Made by a program: the position numbers and the translations under genes. A model generated the notes under the pieces. That model was not told the DNA's origin. It was given only the letters and a program-made list of their open reading frames with translations, and searched no databases. Below, piece after piece: positions 1-9,245 of a stretch of DNA of 64,000 nt. The stretch is from Erythrobacter sp. GTDB taxonomy: Bacteria; Pseudomonadota; Alphaproteobacteria; Sphingomonadales; Sphingomonadaceae. The stretch lies in the NCBI RefSeq assembly GCF_035194505.1, contig NZ_CP136573.1, forward strand, positions 744,001-808,000, written 5' to 3'. The number at the start of each line of letters is the position of its first letter. Positions within the stretch are counted from its first letter, which is position 1.

Positions 1-159
1 CAGCACCGCATCCGGCTCGGACGCGCCGAGATTGGCGTCGGTGCCGTAGGTGGCGTTGTTGGGCTTGGCGATCAGGTCAGCCTCCTCGGGCGCGGGGGTG
101 GCAGGCGTGCAGGCAGCAGCGGCGGCGAGCAGGAGGATGGGGAGGAGACGATTATACAT
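1..159 (-). CDS. Putative lipoprotein, N-terminus only (runs off the left edge)
   Basis: Reading leftward from an ATG at 159, the frame stays open to the window edge and encodes 53 residues beginning MYNRLLPILLLAAAAAC. This is a classic lipoprotein signal peptide: short basic start, Leu/Ala-rich core, and lipobox AAAC with Cys17 as the expected lipidated residue. The mature start is Pro/Ala/Thr-rich. Its first 8 bases overlap the end of the WYL gene, whose TAA stop is at 152-154, so it probably ends a recN-WYL-lipoprotein transcript and is translationally coupled. The rest of the protein lies outside the window and I do not recognise the family. Confidence 0.7.
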   Translation of the reverse strand, partial: MYNRLLPILLLAAAAACTPATPAPEEADLIAKPNNATYGTDANLGASEPDAVL

Positions 160-910
160 CGGAAAAGAAATCAGCGATCTCGACGGACCAATACGCTTCC
201 GTTTGGTGGATCACGCCGTCAGCTTGGATCAGAAGATTTGCGTGTCGCGCGAATATGTCCGCCAACACAGCATCTTCCTTGAACCGATGCATGGCGACCC
301 AGAACGTCTCTCCATCAGGTGCAAGTCTGTCTGCGTATCGGAGCAAATCATCGAAGTCAGGATCGCCCAGAATTTCCAGCCTGAGCCAGAAGCTGGTCAA
401 AGCCTTCTCAAGGCTTTCACGCTCCGCAAAGTGAAAATCCTTGTCGCAACGCGCAATGAAAATCAACGCGTTAAGCATTGCAATCAGATCAGCACGACGG
501 CCAACTGAAAGCCCCCAAGACAGTCCCGAGCTTGATGTCTCATCAGGCTGGAAATTGGCAAAGAATGCTTGCGCGGGGCTAAGAGACTCTCCGGTAGTTG
601 CATCAAAAATGTCGGTGATCCGGTCAATTCGAAATGACCGAGGCGATTTTCGGTGATGGCAATAGGCGTTAAGATAATCCTTGCCGGCGCGAACAGAAAT
701 TTTCCGACAAGTGATAAGGCGTTGGGATACATTGCCCTTGGCATCTAAGTATTCGATTACAACACTTAACCCACCTACATTCTCGATGTCTTCGAGAGGT
801 TCAAGATGCTGATCATCTTCATCGAACTCGGGAACATCGAGACCAACTTCTGAAAATCGGGTATGTAGCCGCGGCCTAACTGCGCGCGATATCATCTCAC
901 GTAGTTTCAT
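152..910 (-). CDS. WYL-domain protein with TerB-like C-terminal region
   Basis: This 252-residue protein has no signal peptide. Residues about 45-110 look like a WYL-type ligand-sensing domain: the segment YLNAYCHHRKSPRSFRIDRI matches the family pattern of an aromatic core followed by F-R-x-D-R-I. Residues about 140-185 contain LNALIFIARCDKDFHFAERE, which resembles the acidic helices of TerB-like proteins. WYL domains commonly regulate DNA-damage or defence genes, but no DNA-binding helix-turn-helix is visible here. The ATG at 910 lies one base after the recN stop, so co-transcription is likely. A link to DNA repair is suggested only by position. Confidence 0.6.
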   Translation of the reverse strand: MKLREMISRAVRPRLHTRFSEVGLDVPEFDEDDQHLEPLEDIENVGGLSVVIEYLDAKGNVSQRLITCRKISVRAGKDYLNAYCHHRKSPRSFRIDRITDIFDATTGESLSPAQAFFANFQPDETSSSGLSWGLSVGRRADLIAMLNALIFIARCDKDFHFAERESLEKALTSFWLRLEILGDPDFDDLLRYADRLAPDGETFWVAMHRFKEDAVLADIFARHANLLIQADGVIHQTEAYWSVEIADFFSDV

Positions 911-911
911 A

Positions 912-2579
912 TCACACCCCCTCCAGCAGCCGGTCCGCCTGCGCCCTCGCCTCAGGCGTCACTTCTGCGCCCGAGAGCATCCGCGCGATCTCTTCCTGCC
1001 TGCCAGCGCTGTCGAGCAGCACCACGCTCGTCTTCGTCACCATGCCGCTGGAGGCCTTGGCGATCATGTAGTGCTGGCCGCCGCGCGCCGCGACCTGCGG
1101 CGAGTGGGTGACCGCCAGCAGCTGGCCCTCGTTCGCCGCCAGCCGCGCCAGACGCTCGCCGATGGCCGAGGCCACCGCCCCGCCCACGCCGCGGTCGATC
1201 TCGTCGAAGATGATCGTGGCCGCCCCGCCCTTCTCCGCCAGCGCGACCTTCAACGCGAGAATGAAGCGCGAGAGTTCACCGCCGGACGCGATCTTGTTCA
1301 AGGGCGCGAAGTCAGCCCCCGGGTTGGTCGAGATCAGGAACTCGACCGCATCCATGCCATGCGCGCCCCAGCGTTCCTCGGGCAGCAAAGTGACAGAGGT
1401 GCGGAACTTCGCGGCATCGAGCTTCAGCGGCGCAAGCTCCGCCGCCACCGCCGCATCGAGCTTGCCCGCCGCCGCCGTTCGCGCCGCATGGGCCTTCTCC
1501 GCCGCCGTCACATAGGCGCTGCGGGCTTCCTTCGCGGCGGCTTCGAGCGCATCCAGCTGCGCCTCCCCGCCCTCGATCGCATCGAGGCGCGCGCGCATGG
1601 TGCGTGCAAGGTCAGGCAGATCATCGACCTCGCAGCGATGCTTGCGGGCGGCCGCGCGCAGATCGAACAGGCGGGTTTCGGCGCGCTCCAGTTCCATCGG
1701 ATCATGCACCAGCGCCTCGGCGGCCTTGGCGAGCTTGTCCTCCGCCTCGCTCGCTTCGATCACCGCGCGGTCCAGCGCGGCGAGCGCCTCGGCCAGCAAC
1801 GGGTGCTGTTCGGCAATCCGGTCAAGCTTGCGCGCAGCGACGCGCAGCGCGGCGAGCGACGAATCCGAACCCTCCCACAGGTGGCGCAGATCTTCGAGAT
1901 CGCCCGAGAGCTTCTCGCCCTTCTGCATATCGGCGCGGGTCAGCGCGAGGCGTTCCTCCTCGCCTGCGACCGGCTCCAGCGCGGTAAGTTCGGCGAGGTG
2001 CGCGATCAGCAGGTCCTGATCGGCCTTGGCCTGTTCCACGCTGGCGCGCGCTTCGGACAGCTGGGCTTCGGCCCGCGCCCAATCGGCAAAGGCGCGTTCG
2101 AGCCCCGCCACATCGGTCCCTGCATAGCGATCCAGCAGGGCGCGATGCCCGCGCGGGTTCACAAGGCCGCGATCATCATGCTGGCCATGGAGTTCGACCA
2201 GCGCCGGGGCAAGCTCGCGCAGCAGGGCGACGCTCGCGGGCTGATCATTGATGAAGGCCTTGGAGCCGCCGTCCGCCTTCACCTGCCGCCGGATCAGCAG
2301 CGGCTCGCCCGGTTCGAGCGTGATCTCCGCATCATCGAGCGCGGCGGCAATAGCAGCGGGGAGCGCGGCAAATTCGAAAGCGGCGGTGACGGAGGCTTTC
2401 TCTTCCCCGGCCCGCACCAGCGAGGTCTCGGCACGATCCCCCAGCACAAGGCCGAGCGCATCGAGCAGGATCGACTTGCCCGCCCCTGTCTCCCCCGTCA
2501 GCACGCCCAGCCCGCGCGCGAAATCGAGGTCGAGCGCTTCGATAAGGACGATGTTGCGGATCGAGAGGCGGGTCAGCAT
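912..2579 (-). CDS. recN: DNA repair protein RecN
   Basis: RecN is an SMC-like ATPase that acts early in recombinational repair of double-strand breaks. The 555-residue protein has the N-terminal Walker A GETGAGKS (about residues 29-36). A long Ala/Glu/Leu-rich coiled-coil middle follows. The C-terminal ATPase half contains the signature-like LNKIASGGELSRFILALK and the Walker B TIIFDEIDRGVGG. The length is normal for the family. The start is the ATG at 2579; the gene follows the S9 peptidase by about 75 bases. In many alphaproteobacteria recN sits right after bamD; here three other genes separate them. Confidence 0.96.
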   Translation of the reverse strand: MLTRLSIRNIVLIEALDLDFARGLGVLTGETGAGKSILLDALGLVLGDRAETSLVRAGEEKASVTAAFEFAALPAAIAAALDDAEITLEPGEPLLIRRQVKADGGSKAFINDQPASVALLRELAPALVELHGQHDDRGLVNPRGHRALLDRYAGTDVAGLERAFADWARAEAQLSEARASVEQAKADQDLLIAHLAELTALEPVAGEEERLALTRADMQKGEKLSGDLEDLRHLWEGSDSSLAALRVAARKLDRIAEQHPLLAEALAALDRAVIEASEAEDKLAKAAEALVHDPMELERAETRLFDLRAAARKHRCEVDDLPDLARTMRARLDAIEGGEAQLDALEAAAKEARSAYVTAAEKAHAARTAAAGKLDAAVAAELAPLKLDAAKFRTSVTLLPEERWGAHGMDAVEFLISTNPGADFAPLNKIASGGELSRFILALKVALAEKGGAATIIFDEIDRGVGGAVASAIGERLARLAANEGQLLAVTHSPQVAARGGQHYMIAKASSGMVTKTSVVLLDSAGRQEEIARMLSGAEVTPEARAQADRLLEGV

Positions 2580-2653
2580 CGGCGGAACAGATAGCGCACA
2601 CCTGCCCGCGCGTCACCTGCGCAACACGCACCAATCCCCAAGGCTCGCCCCCG

Positions 2654-5068
2654 CTATTCTCCCTTGGGAGCTGGCGCGTTCTTCACGTGGAGATCGAACC
2701 AGTCGATCATCTCGGCCAGCGTGTGGAGCACCGATTCCCGCCCGCGATAGCCGTGGTCCTCGTGCGGCAGCATCACCAGCCGCGCCGTGCCGCCGGTGCC
2801 CTTGACCGCCGCGAACATCCGCTCCGACTGCTCGGGGAAAGTGCCCTGATTGCTGTCGTTCTGCCCGTGGATGAACAGCACCGGTTCCTTGATCTTGTCG
2901 GCCACCATGAAGGGGCTGAGGCGGTAATAGGTCTCGGGCGTATCCCAGAACACCCGCCGTTCGGACTGGAAGCCGAAGGGGGTGAGCGTGCGGTTATAGG
3001 CGCCCGAACGGGCAATCCCGGCGCGGAACAGATCGCTGTGCGCGAGCAGGTGCCCGGTCATGAAGGCGCCGTAGCTGTGCCCGCCCACGCCCACACGCTC
3101 CCCGTCGCCAAAGCCGCGCGCGACGGTGAAATCGATCGCCGCCTTTGCGCTCGACACCACCTGTTCGATGAAGCTGTCATTGACCGTTTCAGGGTCCGCG
3201 CCGACCACCGGCATGGCGGCATTGTCGAGCACGGCATAGCCCTGCGTCAGGAAGAACAGCGGCGAATATCCCCCGACGCGGGTGAAGCGCCACGGGCTGT
3301 CGCGGTTCTGACCGGCGGTCGCCGCGTCGCTATATTCCATCGGATAGGCCCAGACGACCACCGGCAGCTTGTCCCCCGGCTTGTAGCTGGCGGGCAGATA
3401 AAGCGTCGCAGTGAGATCGACCCCGTCGGCGCGCTTGTAGGTCACCAGCTCGCGCTTGATCCCGGTCAGTTCGGGGTGCGGATCGGGGAAATTGGTGAGG
3501 AACCGCGCATTGCTGCCTGCCTGATGCAGACGGAAATTGCCCGGATTGCTGGGGCTTTCGTAGGAGGTGACAAAGGCGCTGCCGTCCTCGGCCAGCACAT
3601 CGACCACGCTTTCGAACTGCTCGCCCGCATTGCGCCACAGCTCCTCGGTGGCGAGCGTGGCGAGATCGAAGCGGCGCAGGAACGGGCGAAAGCCTTGCGG
3701 CGTCGCGCCAAGGCCGGACAGCAGCAGCTTGCCATCCTTCATCCGCGCCACGCGGGTGCCGCGATCGGTCCAGGTCATCAGCGGGCTGCCAGGGTTGTTA
3801 TAGGCGTCCTGCGCATTGCGGATGCCGATCTGGCGCGGCGCATTGGTGCCGGTGACATCGACCAGCGTCTGGCGGATCTCGCGCGTGTCGCGGTCATAAT
3901 CATAGGCGATGAGATCGTCCGATCCCTCGATCCCTATCACGCCCGAAGTGCGGTCCTCCATCCGGGCGAGCACCCGGGCCTCACCGCTGAAGGGGGCCGC
4001 GAGCGCGAGCAGATGGTCGCGGACCGCCGTCTTGGTGCGGGGGTTGCCGCCATCCTGCGCCTCGACCCACATCAACAGCGCATCCGCGTTCGGGTGCCAC
4101 TGGATTTCGCGGCGCCCGGTCGGCACGCCGTCTACCGGCAGGCTATCGGCGAGCGGCTGGGCGGCGATGGTCTCCACCAGCTTGCCGTCACGGGTATAGA
4201 CCGCGCTGGTGAGCGGGAAGCGCGACCACGGCACCTGATAGGAGAACGGCTTTTCGAGCCACTCCATCAGCAGATATTTGCCATCGGGCGAAGGCGTGAC
4301 CGAGGTGTAGATGCGCGCAGGCCCGATGGCGCGCTTGCTCTTCCCGTCGGCGGACAGGATCACCGGCTGCGAAGTGGCGAGCCATTCGAACATGGCCTCG
4401 TCATGCGGGTTTTCGAGCAGATCCTGATAGGTGCGGTTCTGGGCCTGCTTGCCGCCGGTCGCAACCTGGATCGCCGGCCCGCGCGGGGTGAGCGATTCCA
4501 CCGGCATCGGCCCGCGTGCCTCGGGGATGGTGAGCACCAGCAGCGATCCGTCGGCGAGCCATTCGGGCGACTGGAAGATCGGATTGACCCCGCCGCTCAT
4601 CACCTTGCGCGCCGTCGCCTTGGCCGTGTCGAGCACGTAGAGATCGACCCCGTCGGTGCGGGTGTTGGCGAACACCACCTTGGAACCGTCGGTCGTCCAG
4701 GCAAAGCGCGACAGATCGGCACCGGCGGGCAGCGTGACCTTGCGGGTCTCGCCGCTGGCGATGGTCTGCAAGCTGAGCCCGACCGCCGCGCGGGTGCGGT
4801 GGCGATCATTGGTCGCCGCATCGAGGCGCAGGCCGGCGAGTTTCTCCATCGGCTTGGCAAGATCGGCGACGGGCGGCAGCGCCTCGCGCTCGATCAGCAG
4901 CAACAGGTCACCCCCCGGCGAGACCGAAACGCTCGGGCTCGGCGCGCGGGTGACGATGTCGGCCACGGCCGCGGGCGGCGTGCGATAGCCGTCCTCCTGC
5001 GCGGCCGCCATCGCGGAGAAGCTGACACAAGCTGCGAAGGCGGCGGCAAGGCGCATGGATCGGCGCAT
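2654..5068 (-). CDS. Secreted S9 family peptidase, glutamyl-peptidase (CGEP, S9D) type
   Basis: This is a predicted exported serine peptidase of about 804 residues. I chose the ATG at 5068, 49 codons inside the longest frame, because it begins a clear signal peptide (MRRSMRLAAAFAACVSFSAMAAAQ region) and has AGGGG-like purines upstream. The N-terminal two-thirds should form a beta-propeller, with the segment ALPPVADLAKPMEKLAGLR typical of plant chloroplast glutamyl peptidase relatives. The C-terminal alpha/beta-hydrolase carries the nucleophile motif GGHSYGAFMTGH, the acid in HGQNDSNQG and the histidine in LPHEDHGYRG. The stop is TAG. Assignment to S9D rather than another S9 branch is from memory of sequence similarity. 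Confidence 0.85.
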   Translation of the reverse strand: MRRSMRLAAAFAACVSFSAMAAAQEDGYRTPPAAVADIVTRAPSPSVSVSPGGDLLLLIEREALPPVADLAKPMEKLAGLRLDAATNDRHRTRAAVGLSLQTIASGETRKVTLPAGADLSRFAWTTDGSKVVFANTRTDGVDLYVLDTAKATARKVMSGGVNPIFQSPEWLADGSLLVLTIPEARGPMPVESLTPRGPAIQVATGGKQAQNRTYQDLLENPHDEAMFEWLATSQPVILSADGKSKRAIGPARIYTSVTPSPDGKYLLMEWLEKPFSYQVPWSRFPLTSAVYTRDGKLVETIAAQPLADSLPVDGVPTGRREIQWHPNADALLMWVEAQDGGNPRTKTAVRDHLLALAAPFSGEARVLARMEDRTSGVIGIEGSDDLIAYDYDRDTREIRQTLVDVTGTNAPRQIGIRNAQDAYNNPGSPLMTWTDRGTRVARMKDGKLLLSGLGATPQGFRPFLRRFDLATLATEELWRNAGEQFESVVDVLAEDGSAFVTSYESPSNPGNFRLHQAGSNARFLTNFPDPHPELTGIKRELVTYKRADGVDLTATLYLPASYKPGDKLPVVVWAYPMEYSDAATAGQNRDSPWRFTRVGGYSPLFFLTQGYAVLDNAAMPVVGADPETVNDSFIEQVVSSAKAAIDFTVARGFGDGERVGVGGHSYGAFMTGHLLAHSDLFRAGIARSGAYNRTLTPFGFQSERRVFWDTPETYYRLSPFMVADKIKEPVLFIHGQNDSNQGTFPEQSERMFAAVKGTGGTARLVMLPHEDHGYRGRESVLHTLAEMIDWFDLHVKNAPAPKGE

Positions 5069-5210
5069 GAAGAAACGTCCCCTATGTATTGCAAGCGAGC
5101 GGATTCGCGCGCGCTCCTCCCTTAGGTAGCGCAGCGAAAGGGGGACAAAAACCCCCCGCCACCCCGCTGCCGTGGAAGGACAAAAGAAGGGACAGCGCGC
5201 GGCCGGCCTG

Positions 5211-5250
5211 CCCAAAGCAAACGGGGGCCCGGCGCGAACCGGACCCCCGT
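5211..5250 (-). terminator. Rho-independent terminator after the S8 protease gene
   Basis: Positions 5221-5250 form a long GC-rich hairpin (ACGGGGG arm against CCCCCGT, continued by CCGG pairs). On the minus strand it is followed by TTTGCTTT at 5211-5220. It lies 25 bases past the S8 protease stop, in the 206-base gap before the S9 peptidase gene. Confidence 0.75.
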
Positions 5251-5274
5251 CTGCAAATCCATCAGCCGGGCTGG

Positions 5275-6387
5275 TTAGGGCACGACACCGATCGTGTCGG
5301 CGTTGCCGTCCGGATCGCCGTTGACCCGGCCGCCATTGCCCGGTGCGCCCTGCAGCAGGATGCCGGCAAAGTGCGGCGCTGCCATCGAAGTGCCCGAGAT
5401 GGTGTTGTAGCCGCTGCCGATCCAGGTCGACTTGATCGCCGAACCCGGCTCGGCGAAATCGACCGGCGGGTTGCCGAAGTTCGAGAAGCTCGACCAGTTG
5501 TCGCCGACCGCGAAGGACGAGATCGTGTAGATGTTCGGCCCATTGGCACGCGCGGGCGAGGAATTGGCCGCATTCTGCGATTCATTGCCCGCCGCCAGCA
5601 CGAAGCGCACGCCGCCTGCCGAGGCAGCGATCACCGCATTGTCGAGCGTGGTGCTGATCCCGCCGCCAAGGCTCATGTTGGCAACGTCACCGGGACGGCC
5701 GAACTGCGCGACGTAATCCACGCCGGCAATCACGCCCGAGGTCGAGCCCGAACCGCGACGATCAAGCACACGCACCGAAACCACCGGCGCGCCGGGGGCA
5801 ACGCCGATCACGCCGATGGTGTTGTCGATTGCCGCAATCGTGCCGGCGACATGGGTGCCATGGCCGTTCTGGTCGCTGGCGTCCCCGCTGCCGGTGAAGT
5901 TGCGCGAGCGCACGGTATCGACATTGAGATCGGGGTGATTGAGCTGGACACCGCTGTCGATCACCCATGCGGTGGCGAAAGTTCCGGGCCGGCCGCCATT
6001 GACCCGCGCCACGCCCCAAGGGGTCTGCTGCGCCGGCTGAGTGGTGGTGCCGCCACCGCCGGGCTTGCGCTGGATCACGGTCATCACCTGATCCTGTTCG
6101 CAATAGGAGATGTTCGGATTGTTGGCCTGCATATTGGCGATCGCCTGCGGTGCGGCATTCACGGCAAAGCCGCGAATCGCAACGCTGTAGACGTGGCGCA
6201 GCTGGCCCTACGCGGCTTGCGCCGAACGCTGGGCTTCGGCCATGGCATTGCCGCGCGACACTTTGTTGGCATCAAACACGCAGATATAGCTGCCCGGGAT
6301 CTTGTCCCCCGCCTGCTGCGCCTGAACGGGCGCGGCCAGCGCGATCATCGGCAGCGCGGCAATCGCGGCCAGGGCTTTCATCTTCAT
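5275..6387 (-). pseudogene. Subtilisin-like S8 serine protease interrupted by an in-frame TAG
   Basis: The gene encodes an exported proteinase K/subtilisin-type protease. From the ATG at 6387 (GGAGAG upstream) there is a signal peptide ending near APVQAQ, then an I9-type inhibitory propeptide (IPGSYICVFDANKV). A TAG at 6208-6210 then interrupts the frame. Beyond it the same frame continues with GQLRHVYSVAIRGFAV, the second half of the same propeptide, and then the catalytic domain: Asp in WVIDSGVQ, His in NGHGTHVAGT, oxyanion Asn in LAAGNES and Ser in SGTSMAAPH. No frame change is involved. Without readthrough the catalytic part has no signal peptide. It is either a recent pseudogene, a base error (CAG to TAG would suffice) or a readthrough gene. 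Confidence 0.85.
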
Positions 6388-6611
6388 CTGTGATCTCTCC
6401 AATATTAAGCCCCCGATCACATCCCCCCTCGGGATCGCGACCGATCGGAGGAAGCTATCATGACACATCCGATTGTCGATAGAAAAATTGTCATAAACTC
6501 GGTTAACTAACTTGTATTATTTGGGATTTTTGGCGGCGCGAGGCCGCGCCGCCGCTGGCAGGGCGCGGGGCCGCATGGCTTCGGAACGGATCGCGCCCCG
6601 GCGCGCGCAGG

Positions 6612-8258
6612 CTACCCGGCCGGAACCTCCGGCGCGCTCTGCGCTTCGGCGTCTTCGGCCGCTTCGGTCTCGAACCGGCGGTGCCGCACGATCCGCGGCG
6701 TGATGACGATATAGAGCTCGGTCTTGGAGGTGCTGGAGCGTTCGTTGCGGAACAGCGCGCCCATCAGCGGGATATCGCCGAGCAGCGGCACCTTGGACTT
6801 GGTGGTGAGCACGTTTTCCTGGGTCAGCCCGCCGATCACGAAAGTCTCGCCGTCACGCACCGAAGCGCTGGTTTCGGCCTCGCGCTGGCTGATGGTGGGG
6901 AAGCCTTGCGAAAAGCCGGTGACACTGGAGACCACGCCGTAGATCTTGGAGGTGATGTAGCCGTCGCTGCTCACCCGCGGGGCGATCTGCAAGGTCACGC
7001 CGACATTCACATATTGCACCTGCTGCGACACGCCGTTGACGCCGGAGAGCTGGATCGAGGTGAGGATCGGCAGGGCATCGCCGGTGATGATCTTGGCGGT
7101 CGATCCGCTCTGCGCGGCGATCCGCGGGCGCGAGACGATCCGCCCCTCGCCCTTCTGGATCTGGGCGAGGATCGCCGCCTGCAACTGGCCCGAGGGCAGG
7201 ATATCGGTGGGATTGATGCCGAAGGGCAGGAAGGAGCCGGTCGAGACATCGCCCACGGCCAGCTGGCCGTTCTGGTTGTTGTAATCGATCCCCAGATTGC
7301 GGGCGCCGGTCTCGCTCAGTTCGACGAACTGGGTTTCGAGGATGACGCTGTCGACCGGCACGTCGATCAGGGCAATCTGGCGCTTCACCAGCTCGATGCG
7401 CTCGGGCGTGCCGGTCACCCAGATGGCATTGAGGCGGCGGTCAATAGCAAGGCCGTTGCCGAAGTTCTGCCCGAGCGGGGCCTGTTCGGCATTGGTCTGG
7501 GGGGTCGCGGCGATGAAGGCGCCCTGCTGGTTGTTGGCGGGCGATCCGAAGCCCGGCTCGCGCCGGATGAAGACATCGTTGGGGGCGATCTCCAGCCCTT
7601 CGGCGAGCAGGCCGACGACTTCGGAGACATCGGCATATTTGAGGAAGATCATCTCGTAGGCATCGCCCGGCGCAAAGGCATCGACCGGGGAGCGCGCAAG
7701 TTGCTGCTGGGGCACCACGTTCTCGCCGGTCGAGCCGATCGGGCGGACGCCGAGGGTCTCGTCGCCCGGGGCCTATTCGATGCGCACCTGGAGGGAATTG
7801 TTCCCCACCTTCTCGGCCTTGATCGATGCGGGCCGCGCGGTGTCGAAGCGCAGCACCAGGCTGCTGCCCTCGCCCACGAACAGCAGCGCGCGGACGAGGC
7901 CGCGGAAGCTCTGGCGGTCGGGCACGCGTCCGGTCTTGAGCGAGGTCGCCATCACCAGTTCGGGCCGGGTGGGGTTGCGCTCGACCACGGCATAGCGCGG
8001 CTCGGCAGGGGAAAAGCGCAAGATGAAGGTGGCGGCGTTATCGTCGGCGGTGACGAGGCGCATCTCTTCGAGCACCGAGGGCACAAGCAGCTGCGACTGC
8101 GCCTGCGCCGCGCCGGGCACGAGCGCAAAGGCCAGCAGCGCAGCGAAGGCGAACCAGGCCCGTTTCAGGATAAAGTGCTGCAACCCCTGCCCCCGCGCCG
8201 GTGCGAATGCCGGCTTTGATGGTCGAACCCTAAGTCCGGTGCCCGATATTGCAAGCAT
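6612..8258 (-). pseudogene. AMIN-domain secretin (PilQ/GspD-like) interrupted by an in-frame TAG
   Basis: The upstream part (8258 to the TAG at 7773-7775) has a signal-peptide-like stretch (AFAALLAFALVPGAAQAQ) and an AMIN domain as in PilQ-type secretins. After the TAG the same frame continues with APGDETLGVRPIGSTG and about 370 codons of secretin: N-domains (EMIFLKYADVSEVVGLLAEG) and the beta-barrel signature (VGVTLQIAPRVSSDGYI, PLLGDIPLMGALFR). The secretin half alone has no signal peptide, so the two parts most likely belong to one outer-membrane channel protein. No pilMNOP or other type II secretion genes are nearby. The true end is TAG at 6612. The start is uncertain: the ATG at 8258 has GGGGGG directly before it. 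Confidence 0.8.
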
Positions 8259-8343
8259 CCCCCCACCGCTGCATCAACAGATGCGGTTAAGCGCTGCCCC
8301 GTGTTTGTTAAGGCGCGGCTCTGCGCAGGGGCTGCGGGGAGGC

Positions 8344-9138
8344 CTAGGAGGCGGTGACGCCGGCGGCGTGCTTTTCGACCAGCTTGAAGGCCTTCTCGTA
8401 CCATTCCGTGCCCGGATAGTTCGCTCCCAGCACCGCGGCATACTTCACCGCTTCCTGCGGGATGCCGAGCGCAAGGCTCGTCTCGGTCAGGCGGAACAGC
8501 GCCTCGGGGGTGTGGCTGGTGGTGTCGAACTTCTCGACCACGTTGCGGAACCGCATGTCGGCGGCGAGCCACATGCCCATCCGCTCGTAATGGCGGCCGA
8601 TCTCCATTTCCTTGCCCGCAAGGTGATCCGCCACCAGATCGAGCTTCAGGCGCGCGTCAGCCGCATATTCGGTCTGCGGGAAGCGCCGGTTGACCTCGCG
8701 CAGCGCGGTCTGCGCCTGCTCGGTGATCTTCTGGTCGCGGTTCACATCGCTGATCTGCTCGTAATAGCTGAGCGCGATCAGATAATAGGCGTAAGGCGCA
8801 TCCTTGTTGCCCGGGTGGATCGACAGGAACCGCTGCGCGTTCTGGATCGCCTTGTTGTAGTCGCGCGCGATGTAATAGCTGAAGGCGCTCATCAGCTGCG
8901 CACGGCGGGCCCAGGGCGAATAGGGGTGCTGGCGCTCCACCTCGTCGAACAGCGCCGCGGCCTGAAGCGTATTGCCCCGGTCCAGCCGCCGCTGCGCCTC
9001 GGAATAGAGCGATTCGACGTCCCGCGCGACATAGGCGACGTCCTTGCCCTCGGTCTTGCCGGCGCAGGCCGGGACGAGTGCGAGGGTCGCAGCCAGCAGA
9101 GCCGCGCGCGCGATACGGGAAGAAGCTGAAGTCACCAT
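8344..9138 (-). CDS. bamD: Outer membrane assembly lipoprotein BamD (ComL)
   Basis: BamD is the essential TPR lipoprotein of the BAM complex that inserts beta-barrel proteins into the outer membrane. The ATG at 9138 was chosen because it gives a proper lipoprotein signal with lipobox LVPAC (Cys about residue 18). Five TPR-like repeats follow (for example YSEAQRRLDRGNTLQAAALF and HPGNKDAPYAYYLIALSYYE). The length of 264 residues is normal. The gene ends in TAG at 8344. It probably heads the minus-strand run that continues through the secretin. Confidence 0.93.
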   Translation of the reverse strand: MVTSASSRIARAALLAATLALVPACAGKTEGKDVAYVARDVESLYSEAQRRLDRGNTLQAAALFDEVERQHPYSPWARRAQLMSAFSYYIARDYNKAIQNAQRFLSIHPGNKDAPYAYYLIALSYYEQISDVNRDQKITEQAQTALREVNRRFPQTEYAADARLKLDLVADHLAGKEMEIGRHYERMGMWLAADMRFRNVVEKFDTTSHTPEALFRLTETSLALGIPQEAVKYAAVLGANYPGTEWYEKAFKLVEKHAAGVTAS

Positions 9139-9245
9139 GGCCGGGTCTATAGCGGGGGCATCGCTGAACGCCAAGTGAAGCCCGCAAGCCCGGCGCCATC
9201 CGCCCACATTTTCCTACTCGGCGCTTTTGTGGTCCCATCATTTCC

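Noticed and set aside
2687..5125. 812-codon open frame on the plus strand opposite the S9 peptidase
   Set aside because: Protein text is His/Arg/Gly-rich without motifs; it is the antisense shadow of a GC-rich gene with clear catalytic motifs on the other strand.
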